A DNA stretch of 64,000 bases. Origin: Streptomyces sp. M92. Lineage in GTDB: Bacteria > Actinomycetota > Actinomycetes > Streptomycetales > Streptomycetaceae. The position numbers were made by a program, and so were the translations under genes. Positions 34,806 to 43,646 of this stretch are shown piece by piece (the first letter of the stretch is position 1; the number at the start of each line of letters is the position of its first letter). The notes beneath the pieces were generated by a model, which was given only the letters and a program-made list of their open reading frames with translations, was not told the origin of the DNA and made no database searches. The stretch lies in contig NZ_CP101137.1 in assembly GCF_028473745.1 (NCBI RefSeq), positions 5,022,001 through 5,086,000 on the forward strand, given 5' to 3'.

Positions 34806-34830
34806 GCCGGGGGCCGACGGCCGCCCGGTG

Positions 34831-35052
34831 TCAGGGCAGCAGCTTGTCCAGGGCGGCGGGGCCCTCCTCGGCCAGCTTGCGCCGGGCCCATTCGAGGTTG
34901 GCCGGTGTGATGTCCCGGCCGGCCGCGAGCACCACGTCCTCGGGGGACACGTCGGTGCCGGTGCGGGCGTGGAGCAGGTCGTCCGGTGTGGCGCGGTCGT
35001 CTCCCGCGCGGGGTTCGGACGGCCGGGAGGCGTCGGGCTGTGACGTCGACAT
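34831..35052 (-). CDS. Small conserved hypothetical protein
   Basis: 73 residues from ATG 35052, with AGGAG nine bases upstream. Hydrophilic N-terminus, then TPDDLLHARTGTDVSPEDVV, LAAGRDITPANLEWARRKLA and PAALDKLLP. The repeated short helix patterns are unlike any domain I know. It lies downstream of the membrane phosphatase gene on the same strand, 127 bases apart. Confidence 0.65.
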   Translation of the reverse strand: MSTSQPDASRPSEPRAGDDRATPDDLLHARTGTDVSPEDVVLAAGRDITPANLEWARRKLAEEGPAALDKLLP

Positions 35053-35179
35053 GATCAGTGCTCCTCGCATCCGGTTCGCTGCTTCGGTGCCGTGCTGTTG
35101 TCGGTCCCGAATATCCCGATATCACCATTCAATGCCGAAGCGGACCGCGCATCCGGAGAACCGGACGCGCCGCACCCCG

Positions 35180-36325
35180 TCACGGCGGTGAGGGCATGAG
35201 AACGAGCATCGTGACGTCGTCCTCCACGTCCGGGCAGAAGCGCACGAGGTCGGCCCAGACACGCTCCGGGAGCGCGGCGGGATCCGCGTCCCGTTCGGCG
35301 AGGAGCGCGGTCAGCCGGTCGGCCAGCGGGTAGAAGGCGCCGCTGCCGTCCCTGGCCTCGACCACCCCGTCGGAGGCGAGGAAGAGCCGGTCCCCGGGGC
35401 GCAGCGCCACCGTGCACGCCTCGATCGCGCCGGCGTCCGCCAGCCCGAGCCCCAACGGCGTCCACGGGGAGACCTCCAGCTCCGTGGCACGGGCACCGCG
35501 CAGCAGGAAGGGCGGCGGATTGCCGCACACCACGACGCGCACCCGCAGCGCGTCGGCGGAGAACTCCAGCAGCGCGGCCGTCGCGAACAGCTCGGCGTGC
35601 CGCGCGCCCGAGGAGTCCACCAGCAGCCTGCGGTCCAGCCGCCCCGCCACCGACGCCAGGTCCGGCCGGTCCAGCACCGCCTCCCGGAACGCCCCCAGCA
35701 GCGAGGCGACCGTCGACACCGCCGACAGCCCGTGGCCCTGTACGTCGCCCATCACGGCCCGTACGCCGAAGGGCCCGTCCCGTACGTCGAAGAAGTCGCC
35801 CCCGACCAGGGTGCCGCGCTGGGCCGCCCGGTACAGTCCCGCGCAGCGCACCGCGCCGACCCGCTCGGGCAACGGCGGCGCGACGGCCCGCTGCGCGGCC
35901 TCGGCGACCGTGCGCTCCAGGTCCAGCTGGGCGTCGCGGCGACTGCGCACGAAGGACACGAAGACGCTGAGCACGGAGACGAACACCACGGTCAGCAGGT
36001 CTGCGTCGCCCGGACGGTCGAGCTGGAAGGCCGGGACGGTCAGCAGCGCGACCACCGCCCCGCACAGGAGCGCCGTCACCAGCGGACCGTACGACAGGAC
36101 GGCCAGCGGCGGGATGGCGCCCAGCAGGAAGCCGATGTCGAGCCGGTCGTCGCTGAGCAGCGTCGCCGCGCAGATCACCCCGACGAGGACCGGCGGGAGC
36201 ACCCGCACCCAGCGGGGCGGCGGAGCACCGCTCAGCCAGCTCCGCCGCTCCTCGCCCCGGCGCGGTGGCGGGGCCGGCACCTTTCGCACACCCACCACGG
36301 TCCTACGCCGCCCAGCCTCCCGCAC
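35180..36325 (-). CDS. Membrane-bound PP2C (SpoIIE/RsbU-type) phosphatase
   Basis: Up to 381 residues. The N-terminal third has about four hydrophobic helices (RVLPPVLVGVICAATLLS through LLTVVFVSVLSVFVSFVR) and a short helical linker. The PP2C domain has GTLVGGDFFDVRD, VMGDVQGHGLSA, CGNPPPFLLRG and LASDGVVEARD, with the metal-binding Asp residues in place. Such proteins dephosphorylate anti-anti-sigma factors. The start is uncertain: GTG 36325, 36298, 36295 or 36289 are all in frame. Confidence 0.9.
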   Translation of the reverse strand: MREAGRRRTVVGVRKVPAPPPRRGEERRSWLSGAPPPRWVRVLPPVLVGVICAATLLSDDRLDIGFLLGAIPPLAVLSYGPLVTALLCGAVVALLTVPAFQLDRPGDADLLTVVFVSVLSVFVSFVRSRRDAQLDLERTVAEAAQRAVAPPLPERVGAVRCAGLYRAAQRGTLVGGDFFDVRDGPFGVRAVMGDVQGHGLSAVSTVASLLGAFREAVLDRPDLASVAGRLDRRLLVDSSGARHAELFATAALLEFSADALRVRVVVCGNPPPFLLRGARATELEVSPWTPLGLGLADAGAIEACTVALRPGDRLFLASDGVVEARDGSGAFYPLADRLTALLAERDADPAALPERVWADLVRFCPDVEDDVTMLVLMPSPP

Positions 36326-36580
36326 GCCGGGCCCGGACGGGGCTGCCGCGGGGTGGCTGGAACGCGGTGAGGGTCAGCCGGAGCCGGTGGGCGCCGTGTC
36401 CTGGATCGCGCAGTCGGTGTAGCCGTCGGCTCCGTCGTCCGACAGCGCCACGGGTGCGACGGTGCCGTCAGGGGTGAGGCGCGGTCGCCGAGTTCCTACT
36501 GCGCATCCGGGGCGAACGGGCCTGGTCCAGGTGGAGGGACGAACCGTTCGCGGGGGAGGGGAGGGGCGGCTGACCCCGGT

Positions 36581-37465
36581 TCACCGCCGCCCGTCCAGCA
36601 GGGCTTCCGCCTCGGCGAGGATCTCGGTGACCCGCAGACCGAACCGGGCGTCGCACGGGTGAGGCTCCCCGCTTTCGGCGGCGTCGAGGAGCGCGTCCGC
36701 GGCCCGCACCAGCGCCGGCACCGGCCCCTCCGCCGTCTCGGGCAGCAGCGTCACCCCCGTCCGGCCGCGCAGTTCCACCGCCGCGCCCGCCGCCGCCGGC
36801 GGTGCCGTCAGGCTGAGCGTGAGCGTGCTGGACGCACCGCCGGAGTGGTCGAGGACCAGATGGACGGTGTCCCCCGCCCCGGGCGCCGCGGCCGACACAC
36901 GCCGCACGTCCCCGAGGACCGGCAGCAGCACGGACAGGGCGTGCGGCCCCACGTCCCACAGGGCACCCTTCTCCCGCCGCCACGGGGAGTCGGCGAACGG
37001 GCTGTCCCCGCCGAACACCGCCCCGAGCCACTGCGCCCGCGCCGTGAACCAGTCGGCCACGGCGCCCTGTTCGGTGATCCACGCCTCCGTCTCCGACTGG
37101 AACCGGGCGGTGAAGAAGACCACCGAGGCGACGCCCGCCTCACCGGCCGCCTCGACCACCGCCCGCCCCTGCGCCACGGTCGCCGCGAGCGGCTTGTCGA
37201 GCAGCAGGTGGCAGCCGGCCCGCGCCGCCCGCACCGCCATGCCGGCCTGCACCGCCGGGGGCAGCGCGACCGCGACGGCGTCCACGTCCGAGAGCAGGGC
37301 GTCGAGGTCGTCGTAGGCGCTGGTGCCGTGCCGCCGCGCCAACTCCCCGGCGGCGTCGGGACGGCGGCCCCACACCCCCACGAAGTCCAGGCCCTCGTGC
37401 AGACGCAACGCGGGGGCGTGCGCCATGTCCGCCCAGGGTCCGGTGCCGAGCAGTCCGATCCGCAT
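36581..37465 (-). CDS. Gfo/Idh/MocA-family oxidoreductase
   Basis: 294 residues from ATG 37465. N-terminal Rossmann motif GLLGTGPWADMAHAPAL; the EKP-like motif is LLLDKPLAAT, with Asp in place of the usual Glu; C-terminal domain with WRREKGALWDVGPHALSVLL, where the conserved Asp and His fit catalysis. These NAD(P)-dependent enzymes oxidise or reduce sugars and cyclitols. Substrate unknown and the gene is isolated. Confidence 0.9.
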   Translation of the reverse strand: MRIGLLGTGPWADMAHAPALRLHEGLDFVGVWGRRPDAAGELARRHGTSAYDDLDALLSDVDAVAVALPPAVQAGMAVRAARAGCHLLLDKPLAATVAQGRAVVEAAGEAGVASVVFFTARFQSETEAWITEQGAVADWFTARAQWLGAVFGGDSPFADSPWRREKGALWDVGPHALSVLLPVLGDVRRVSAAAPGAGDTVHLVLDHSGGASSTLTLSLTAPPAAAGAAVELRGRTGVTLLPETAEGPVPALVRAADALLDAAESGEPHPCDARFGLRVTEILAEAEALLDGRR

Positions 37466-37783
37466 ACCGTCGCCTCTCCACCGTGCCGGACCCGGTACCG
37501 GGCCCGCTGACGTTCCTCACACCGGCCGGCGCGCGCCGCCCGGCCGACGCCGAGCGTGCCACACCGACCGGGTGCCCGGGCAAGCCCACGGTCCCGCGCC
37601 CGAACCCGTCGCGGAAGACCGGTAATTCAGCCGATCCCCCCGGCCGCACCCCGCCCCGACAGTGGCACCGCCAGCTCATCGGCGACGTCCGGCGGTGGAT
37701 GTCCTGGGCCGCGACCCCACGCGCCCCGGGACGTGTGCGACCACCGGCCGGTCCCCTCGCCACGACAGAGAGGACCACTCCCC
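37466..37783. other. Intergenic region (318 bp) upstream of the polyester hydrolase
   Basis: No gene-like frame on either strand and no convincing promoter boxes. It should contain the divergent promoters of the oxidoreductase and the hydrolase. Confidence 0.4.
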
Positions 37784-38707
37784 GTGCAGCAGAACCCCCA
37801 CACCCCCGCCGCGCGTCCGGCCTTCCGCGGTGCCCGCCGGCGGCTCGCCGGACTCACGGCCGCCGTGGCCGCCGCCGTCACGCTCACCACCCTCACCGGC
37901 CCCGGCGCCCAGGCCGCCGCCGACAACCCGTACGAGCGCGGCCCGGCGCCCACCGAGTCCAGCATCGAGGCCCTGCGCGGCCCGTACTCCGTGGCCGACA
38001 CCACCGTCTCCTCGCTCTGGGTCACCGGCTTCGGCGGCGGCACCATCTACTACCCGACCAGCACCAGCGACGGCACCTTCGGCGCCGTCGTCATATCGCC
38101 CGGCTTCACCGCGTACCAGTCGTCCATCGCCTGGCTGGGCCCGCGGCTGGCCTCGCAGGGCTTCGTGGTCTTCACCATCGACACCAACACCACGCTGGAC
38201 CAGCCCGACTCCCGCGGCCGCCAGCTGCTGGCCGCCCTGGACTACCTGACCGAGCGCAGCTCCGTCCGCGGACGGATCGACAGCAGCCGGCTCGGCGTCA
38301 TGGGCCACTCCATGGGCGGCGGCGGCTCGCTGGAGGCCGCCAAGTCCCGTCCCTCGCTCCAGGCGGCGATCCCGCTCACCCCCTGGAACCTGGACAAGAG
38401 CTGGCCGGAGGTCAGCACGCCGACCCTGATCGTGGGGGCCGACGGCGACACGATCGCGCCCGTCTCCTCGCACTCCGAACCGTTCTACTCCAGCCTGCCG
38501 TCCGGAACGGACCGCGCCTACCTGGAGCTGAACAACGCCAGCCACTTCTCGCCGAACACGTCGAACACGACGATCGCGAAGTACAGCATCTCCTGGCTGA
38601 AGCGGTTCATCGACAACGACACCCGCTACGAGCAGTTCCTGTGCCCGCTGCCCCGGCCGAGCCTGACCATCGAGGAGTACCGGGGCAACTGCCCGCACGG
38701 CTCCTGA
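37784..38707 (+). CDS. Secreted polyester hydrolase (cutinase / type I PETase-like alpha/beta hydrolase)
   Basis: 307 residues from GTG 37784 (GAGAGGA upstream). Signal peptide ends near AQAAADNPYERGP. Triad: Ser176 in GHSMGGGGSLEAA, Asp222 in DGDTIAP, His254 in NASHFSPN. The oxyanion-hole loop is GFTAYQSS; Trp201 in LTPWN corresponds to the wobbling Trp of PET hydrolases. Cys287 and Cys303 can form the conserved C-terminal disulfide. His before the catalytic Ser, and SHFSPN, place it with type I enzymes such as Thermobifida cutinases and Streptomyces lipase/PET hydrolases, not the Ideonella form. It should act on cutin or other polyesters outside the cell. Confidence 0.93.
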   Translation: MQQNPHTPAARPAFRGARRRLAGLTAAVAAAVTLTTLTGPGAQAAADNPYERGPAPTESSIEALRGPYSVADTTVSSLWVTGFGGGTIYYPTSTSDGTFGAVVISPGFTAYQSSIAWLGPRLASQGFVVFTIDTNTTLDQPDSRGRQLLAALDYLTERSSVRGRIDSSRLGVMGHSMGGGGSLEAAKSRPSLQAAIPLTPWNLDKSWPEVSTPTLIVGADGDTIAPVSSHSEPFYSSLPSGTDRAYLELNNASHFSPNTSNTTIAKYSISWLKRFIDNDTRYEQFLCPLPRPSLTIEEYRGNCPHGS

Positions 38708-38723
38708 CGTCCCTCCCGGCACC

Positions 38724-38764
38724 GGCCGGCGGCGGTCGCGCGCACGTCGCGGCCGCCGCCGGCC
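38724..38764 (+). terminator. Terminator hairpin after the polyester hydrolase
   Basis: GGCCGGCGGCGG (38724-38735) pairs with CCGCCGCCGGCC (38753-38764); inner CGCG arms extend the stem. Confidence 0.75.
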
Positions 38765-38900
38765 CGCTGTGCCGCCGCACGGCCGGTGGCCGGGACCGCT
38801 GGGCAGCGGCACAGTGCCCCTTCCGGTCGTACGCCGCACAACCGCAGGTGGCACGGCCGACACCCCGGCGGGTCTCGGCGGACCGACGGCTTCCGCGTCA

Positions 38901-38918
38901 GGTTACGCACGCGTAACC
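38901..38918. promoter_or_regulatory. Perfect palindrome directly before the LuxR/LAL start codon
   Basis: GGTTACGC-AC-GCGTAACC, 8+2+8, ending eight bases before the ATG at 38927. There is no ribosome-binding site between, so the gene may be leaderless with this site at the promoter. It is the best candidate for an autoregulatory operator. Confidence 0.6.
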
Positions 38919-38926
38919 TCCCGTGG

Positions 38927-41900
38927 ATGACCGGAGAGACGACCGTACGTACGGCCGTGCGGATCCACGGCCGAAGCGCGCACCGGGAGGCGGTGCGGGC
39001 CCTGCTGGACGGGGTGCGCACCCACAGCGGCCACCTCGTCGTGACCGGCGAACCCGGGCTCGGCCGGACCGCCCTCCTCCAGTGGGCCGCCCACTCCTTC
39101 CGGGCGGGCCCCGTACTGCACCTCGGGCCCGGTGCGGACCGCGGCGCGCACGCCACCGCCGGGGAACTGCTCGGCACCCTGAGGGCGGCGGCCGGTGACG
39201 CCCCCCTCCTCGTCTGCGCCGACGACGCGGACCTGTGGGAAGCGCCGGCCCGAGCCGCCCTCGGCCGCGCGGCCGAACGCCTGCACACCGTGGGACGCGT
39301 GGCGCTGCTCCTCTCCGTCGCCGGACACCGTGCCGTCGCCCCGGAGTACGCCCGCCTCCCCGTCGCCCGCCTCGACCCGCTCGCGCCGTCGCACGCCGAC
39401 GCGCTGCTCGACGACGTGACCGGCGGCGCCACCGCCCCGGCCGTCCGCGAGCAACTGCTGGCCGAGGCGGAGGGCAACCCGGCCCTGCTCCTCGCCCTCG
39501 TCCGCCGGCTCTCGCCCGCCGAACTGCGCGGGCACCGGCCGCTGCCCCACCCGCTGGCCGACGCCGGGGCCCTGGCGGCGGTGGCCGGCCCGGCGCTGTC
39601 CGGCCGGTCCCCGGACGTCCACGACCTGCTGCTGACGGTGGCGGCGGCCGTACGGGCGTCGGACGGCCCGGACGCGGACACCGGCCTGGTCCTGGACGCC
39701 CTGCGACGCCTGCGCGCCGCTACCGCACCCGCCCCCACCGCCGACCCCCTCCCTGAGCCCCTCCCGGATCTCCTTGCCGGGGCCGGCGACCGGCTCCGCT
39801 TCCACAGCCCGCTGCTGTGCCGGGCCGTCCACGTCACCGCCGCGCCGCAGCGGCGCCGGGCCGCGCACCGCGCGCTGGCCGACGTACTGGAGACCGGCGG
39901 CCACCGGCTGCCGGCGCTGCTGCACCGCTCCTGGTCGCTGCCCGGCCCGGGACCGGCAGTGCGGCTCGCGGAGCGGCTGGCGGTGGCCGCCGCGGACGGA
40001 GCGGAACCTGCCTGCCACGGGCTGCGCGGTACGGCGTACGCCCGCGCCGCCGAACTGACGGCCGACCCGCCGGTCCGGGCGGAGCGGTACACGGCCGCCG
40101 CCGAGCAGGCCCTGCTCGCCGGTCGCCCCGACCGGGCACGTCCCCTGCTGGCGGCGGCCCGCGGCTGCGCCGCACCGGCCGCGGTGCGGGGGCGGGCCGA
40201 ACTGGTGCGGGGCCTGGCGGAACTCCGGGACGGCCCCGTCGGCGACGCCCACCAGTCCCTGCTGCTGGCCGCCACCCTGCTGGCCGAGGACGCCCCCGCC
40301 GACGCCGCCACCGCCGCACTGGCCGCCGCCGACGCGGCCTGGGCGGCGGGCGACCTGCCGTCCTGCCTGTCCACCCTGGCGCCCGGCCCGCCATCGGTTC
40401 CGGACGCTGCCCCGGCCCCGACCGGCATCCTGACCCCGGACGAGCCCTGCGGACCGGCCGACGCTCCGGCCCCGGCCGGCTCCGAAGGGTCGGGGGCCCT
40501 CACGGCCCTGGATCCTCCCACGGCCTCGGCCGAACCTCCCGGCCGGGTTGAGGCGTTGGCCCAGGGCCAGCCTCCTGGGCCGGTCGGCGCCCCGGTCCCG
40601 GGTGAGTCTCGGGGGCCGGTCGGCATCCCGGTCCCGGGTGAGTCTCGGGGGCCGGTCGGCGCTCCGGTCCCGGTTGGTGCCCCAGGCTCGAGCGTCCCTA
40701 CTTTCCCGGGCGTCCCTCTGGCCCCGGGTGAGCTCACGGGTCCGGCTGAGGCGTCCGTCCAGGGTCGGCTTCCTGGGCCGGTCGGCGCTCCGGTCCTGGG
40801 TGATTCTTCGAACCCGGTGAAGCCCCCAGACCTGAATGGCCTTCCGGCCTCACAGCCCCCCACGGTCCAGCCCCCCACGGCCCAGCCCCCCACTGCCCCG
40901 TCGCCCGGCGGCAACGGCGGTGGCGCCACCGGTGGCGTCCAGCCCCGGCCGAACCCGGCCGCCGGACCTGGGCCCGGAGGGGCGCACGTGCGCGCCCCGG
41001 AACCCGACCCCGTGCGCGATCACCGAGCCGGAATGCGTGCGCTGCTCGAAGGGCGGCTCGACCGGGCCGCCCCCGCACTCGGGCAGGTGGTGGAGCGGGC
41101 CCGGAACGACGACCGGCCCGAGCGGCTGCTGCGGGCCGCCTCCGCCGCCCTGCTGCTCGGGAACGTGGACGCCGCCCGGCGGGCGGGCGCGCGGGCGCTG
41201 GCCGCCGCCCGGCAGTCCGGGTCGGACGCGTTGGTGCCGCAGGCGCTGGAATACCTCGCCTACGCCGAACTGCGCGCCGGCCGACACCCCCAGGCGCGTG
41301 TCCACGCGGAGGACGGCCTGCGCACCGCGCTGCGCGTCGGGCAGCGCAACACCGCGGCCCACCACCAGGCCGTACTGGCCCTGGCGGCGTCGATCGAGGA
41401 GGAGCCGGAGGCGGTGGCCAGGCACGTGACGGCCGCGCTGGCCACGGCCCGGCGCCACGGGCTGGCCCAGGCGGCCACCCTCGCGGAGTGGGCGGCGGCC
41501 CGCGCCGACCTGGGCCGGGGCCGCCCCCATGACGCGGCCGACCGGCTCGGCCTCCTGGTCCTGCCCGGGCCCGGACGCGGGCACTTCGCGGTGTGGCGGC
41601 TCGCCGTGCCGTGCTTCGTGGAGGCCGCGGCCCTCGCCGGCCACCCCGAGGACACCCACGAGGTCCTCACGGACTTCGCCGGCTGGGCGGCGTTCGGCGC
41701 CGATCCGCAGGCCGCCGCGCAACTGGCCCGCTGCCACGCCCTGCTGGCCCCGCCGGACCGCGCCGACGACCTCTACCGGCGCGCGCTCGCCCGGCACGAC
41801 GAGGCGGGCGGCGACTTCGAGCGGGCCCGCACCGCGCTGCTGTACGGCAAGTGGCTGCGCCGGCGGCGCAGACCCCGCGAGGCCCGCGGCTGTCTCGGCA

Positions 41901-42241
41901 CCGCGCTCGCCGGGTTCGACCGGTGCGGCGCGGGGGCCTGGGCGGCGCAGGCCAGCGCGGAGCTGCGCGCGCTCGGGGCCGCGCCGCGGACCCGGGAGGC
42001 CGGACCGCTGACCCGCCTGACGCCGCAGCAACTGCGCATCGCCCGGCACGTCGCCGAGGGCGCCACCAACCGGGAGGTCGCGCTCACCCTCGCGGTGAGC
42101 ACCCGCACCGTCGACTACCACCTCCGCAAGGTCTTCGCCGCGCTCGGCGTACGGTCCCGCCTGGAACTGGCCCGCATGGTGGAGCACGCCGAACGGGCCC
42201 AAGCGGCCGGAAGGTCTGAAAAGACCGGTGCACAACCCTAG
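38927..42241 (+). CDS. Large ATP-binding LuxR-family regulator (LAL type)
   Basis: 1104 residues from ATG 38927. N-terminal AAA-like domain: VVTGEPGLGRTALLQWAAHS is a P-loop with Arg47 where Lys is normal; LLVCADDADLWE is a plausible Walker B. Then a helical region, a ~130-residue Pro/Gly-rich linker (~535-675) with 12-residue repeats, a second helical (TPR-like) domain, and a C-terminal LuxR HTH (LTPQQLRIARHVAEGATNRE, VALTLAVSTRTVDYHLRKVF). LALs usually activate local or sugar/secondary-metabolite genes. A perfect palindrome precedes the start. The 119-base gap to the PucR-type gene suggests possible co-transcription. Confidence 0.9.
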   Translation: MTGETTVRTAVRIHGRSAHREAVRALLDGVRTHSGHLVVTGEPGLGRTALLQWAAHSFRAGPVLHLGPGADRGAHATAGELLGTLRAAAGDAPLLVCADDADLWEAPARAALGRAAERLHTVGRVALLLSVAGHRAVAPEYARLPVARLDPLAPSHADALLDDVTGGATAPAVREQLLAEAEGNPALLLALVRRLSPAELRGHRPLPHPLADAGALAAVAGPALSGRSPDVHDLLLTVAAAVRASDGPDADTGLVLDALRRLRAATAPAPTADPLPEPLPDLLAGAGDRLRFHSPLLCRAVHVTAAPQRRRAAHRALADVLETGGHRLPALLHRSWSLPGPGPAVRLAERLAVAAADGAEPACHGLRGTAYARAAELTADPPVRAERYTAAAEQALLAGRPDRARPLLAAARGCAAPAAVRGRAELVRGLAELRDGPVGDAHQSLLLAATLLAEDAPADAATAALAAADAAWAAGDLPSCLSTLAPGPPSVPDAAPAPTGILTPDEPCGPADAPAPAGSEGSGALTALDPPTASAEPPGRVEALAQGQPPGPVGAPVPGESRGPVGIPVPGESRGPVGAPVPVGAPGSSVPTFPGVPLAPGELTGPAEASVQGRLPGPVGAPVLGDSSNPVKPPDLNGLPASQPPTVQPPTAQPPTAPSPGGNGGGATGGVQPRPNPAAGPGPGGAHVRAPEPDPVRDHRAGMRALLEGRLDRAAPALGQVVERARNDDRPERLLRAASAALLLGNVDAARRAGARALAAARQSGSDALVPQALEYLAYAELRAGRHPQARVHAEDGLRTALRVGQRNTAAHHQAVLALAASIEEEPEAVARHVTAALATARRHGLAQAATLAEWAAARADLGRGRPHDAADRLGLLVLPGPGRGHFAVWRLAVPCFVEAAALAGHPEDTHEVLTDFAGWAAFGADPQAAAQLARCHALLAPPDRADDLYRRALARHDEAGGDFERARTALLYGKWLRRRRRPREARGCLGTALAGFDRCGAGAWAAQASAELRALGAAPRTREAGPLTRLTPQQLRIARHVAEGATNREVALTLAVSTRTVDYHLRKVFAALGVRSRLELARMVEHAERAQAAGRSEKTGAQP
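40577..40684 (+). repeat. In-frame 36-bp tandem repeat inside the LAL gene
   Basis: Three consecutive copies encode GPVGAPVPGESR-like units (starts at 40577, 40613 and 40649). A degenerate copy lies near 40768. Differences are few, mostly at third codon positions, so the expansion is recent. Confidence 0.75.
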
Positions 42242-42359
42242 GGACCGACCGGACGGTATGCCATCCTTCGGGGCAGGACGAGTCAGGGGGCATGCCCGGC
42301 ACGGGCGGACGGCCCGCCGCGGGGCACCTCCGTAAGCCCTGGCCTGGGGGAGGACCGCG

Positions 42360-43646
42360 ATGCAGCACGCCGTACGGTCACGAGCAGCGATCCGCACCGG
42401 ACTGACGCCCGTTCCACGCCCGCGGACACCGAGCGTCGCGTCGTTGATGGACGCCGACGCGTTGCGGGTCCTGCACCGGGCCGCCCGCGCCCTGCTCGAC
42501 GACCTGCCCGACCTGACCGACCGGCTGACCGCCCTGCTGCGGGAACAGGAACCGGCGTACCGCGTGGCCTTCACCAAGGACCCGACGGCCACCTGGCAGG
42601 AGGTCCACCGCTCCCTGCGGCACAGCGTGGCCTCACTCCTGGACCCCCGCGGCTCCCGGGACGCGGCCCACCGCTGCACCTGGCGGATCGGCGCCACCCG
42701 CGCCGAGCAGGGCCTCCCGCTCGACGCCCTGCTGCACGCCTTCCGCCTCGGCGGCTCGCTGGTGTGGCAGCGGCTGGTCGAGGAGACCTCCCGTACCGCG
42801 CCCGAGGACGTGCGCCTGCTCGTCCATGTGGCCGCCGACGTGTGGAACTTCGTCGACGAGCACTGCACCCTCGTCGCCGACGCCTACCGGCAGACCGAGT
42901 GGCGGATCGGCCGGCTCCGTGAGAACCGGGCCCGGCTGCTGGCGGCGGGCCTGCTCGACGGCACCAGCCGCATCGCCGACCTGCCCGAGGCCGCCCAGGC
43001 CCTGGGCCTGCCGGAACACGGCCGGTACGTCGTCGTCGCCGTCACCGGCGCGCGCCCCACCCGGTCGGACGCCGCCCGCGCCGCCGTAGCGCCGGGCGCC
43101 CGCGTCCACTGGCACGCGGGGGCGGACGTCGACTACGGCATCGTCCTGGCCGACGCGGACGACGAGGAAGGGTTCCTGGAGCCGTCGGTGCCCGCGGGCG
43201 GGGCGTACGCCCCGGTCCACGGCGTCCGGATCGGCATCGGCAGCGCGGTCGACGGATTGGCCTCGGTCGGTGACGCCCGCCGGTTCGCGGACACCGCCCT
43301 GGAGATATGCCCGCAGACCGGCGGCACGGTGAGACTGGCCGAGCACCTCCCCGCCGCCCTCGTCGCCTCCAGCCCAGAACTCGGCGGCGCCCTCGCCGAA
43401 CGGGTGCTCGGTCCGCTGCTGCGGCTGGAGCCCGCCGACCGCGAGGTGCTGCTGGACACCCTCACCACTTGGCTCGACTGCGACGGCTCCGCGCAACGGG
43501 CCGGCGAACGCCTCTACTGCCACCGCAACACGGTCCTCAACCGCCTCCGCCGCTGCGAGCAGCTCACCGGCCGCTCGCTGGCCCGCCCGGCCGACGTGGT
43601 GGAGATCAGCCTGGCGCTGACCGCCCGGCGGGTCCTGCGCGACTGA
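42360..43646 (+). CDS. PucR/CdaR-type transcriptional regulator
   Basis: 428 residues from ATG 42360 (GGGAGGA five bases upstream). N-terminal ~180 residues are helical with HRCTWRIGATRAEQGLPLDA and HAFRLGGSLVWQRLVEE, the RsbRD-like/PucR-associated domain. The middle is a GGDEF-like fold, and the C-terminal HTH_30 is LDCDGSAQRAGERLYCHRNT, VLNRLRRCEQLTGRSL. Ligand unknown. It is followed by the repeat-rich non-coding region. Confidence 0.9.
   Translation: MQHAVRSRAAIRTGLTPVPRPRTPSVASLMDADALRVLHRAARALLDDLPDLTDRLTALLREQEPAYRVAFTKDPTATWQEVHRSLRHSVASLLDPRGSRDAAHRCTWRIGATRAEQGLPLDALLHAFRLGGSLVWQRLVEETSRTAPEDVRLLVHVAADVWNFVDEHCTLVADAYRQTEWRIGRLRENRARLLAAGLLDGTSRIADLPEAAQALGLPEHGRYVVVAVTGARPTRSDAARAAVAPGARVHWHAGADVDYGIVLADADDEEGFLEPSVPAGGAYAPVHGVRIGIGSAVDGLASVGDARRFADTALEICPQTGGTVRLAEHLPAALVASSPELGGALAERVLGPLLRLEPADREVLLDTLTTWLDCDGSAQRAGERLYCHRNTVLNRLRRCEQLTGRSLARPADVVEISLALTARRVLRD

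Noticed and set aside
36375..36490. Short minus-strand coding-like tail (ending DGYTDCAIQDTAPTGSG then stop) between the PP2C and oxidoreductase genes
   Set aside because: It looks like the end of a small protein, but I found no good start or ribosome-binding site. It could be a gene remnant; too weak to annotate.
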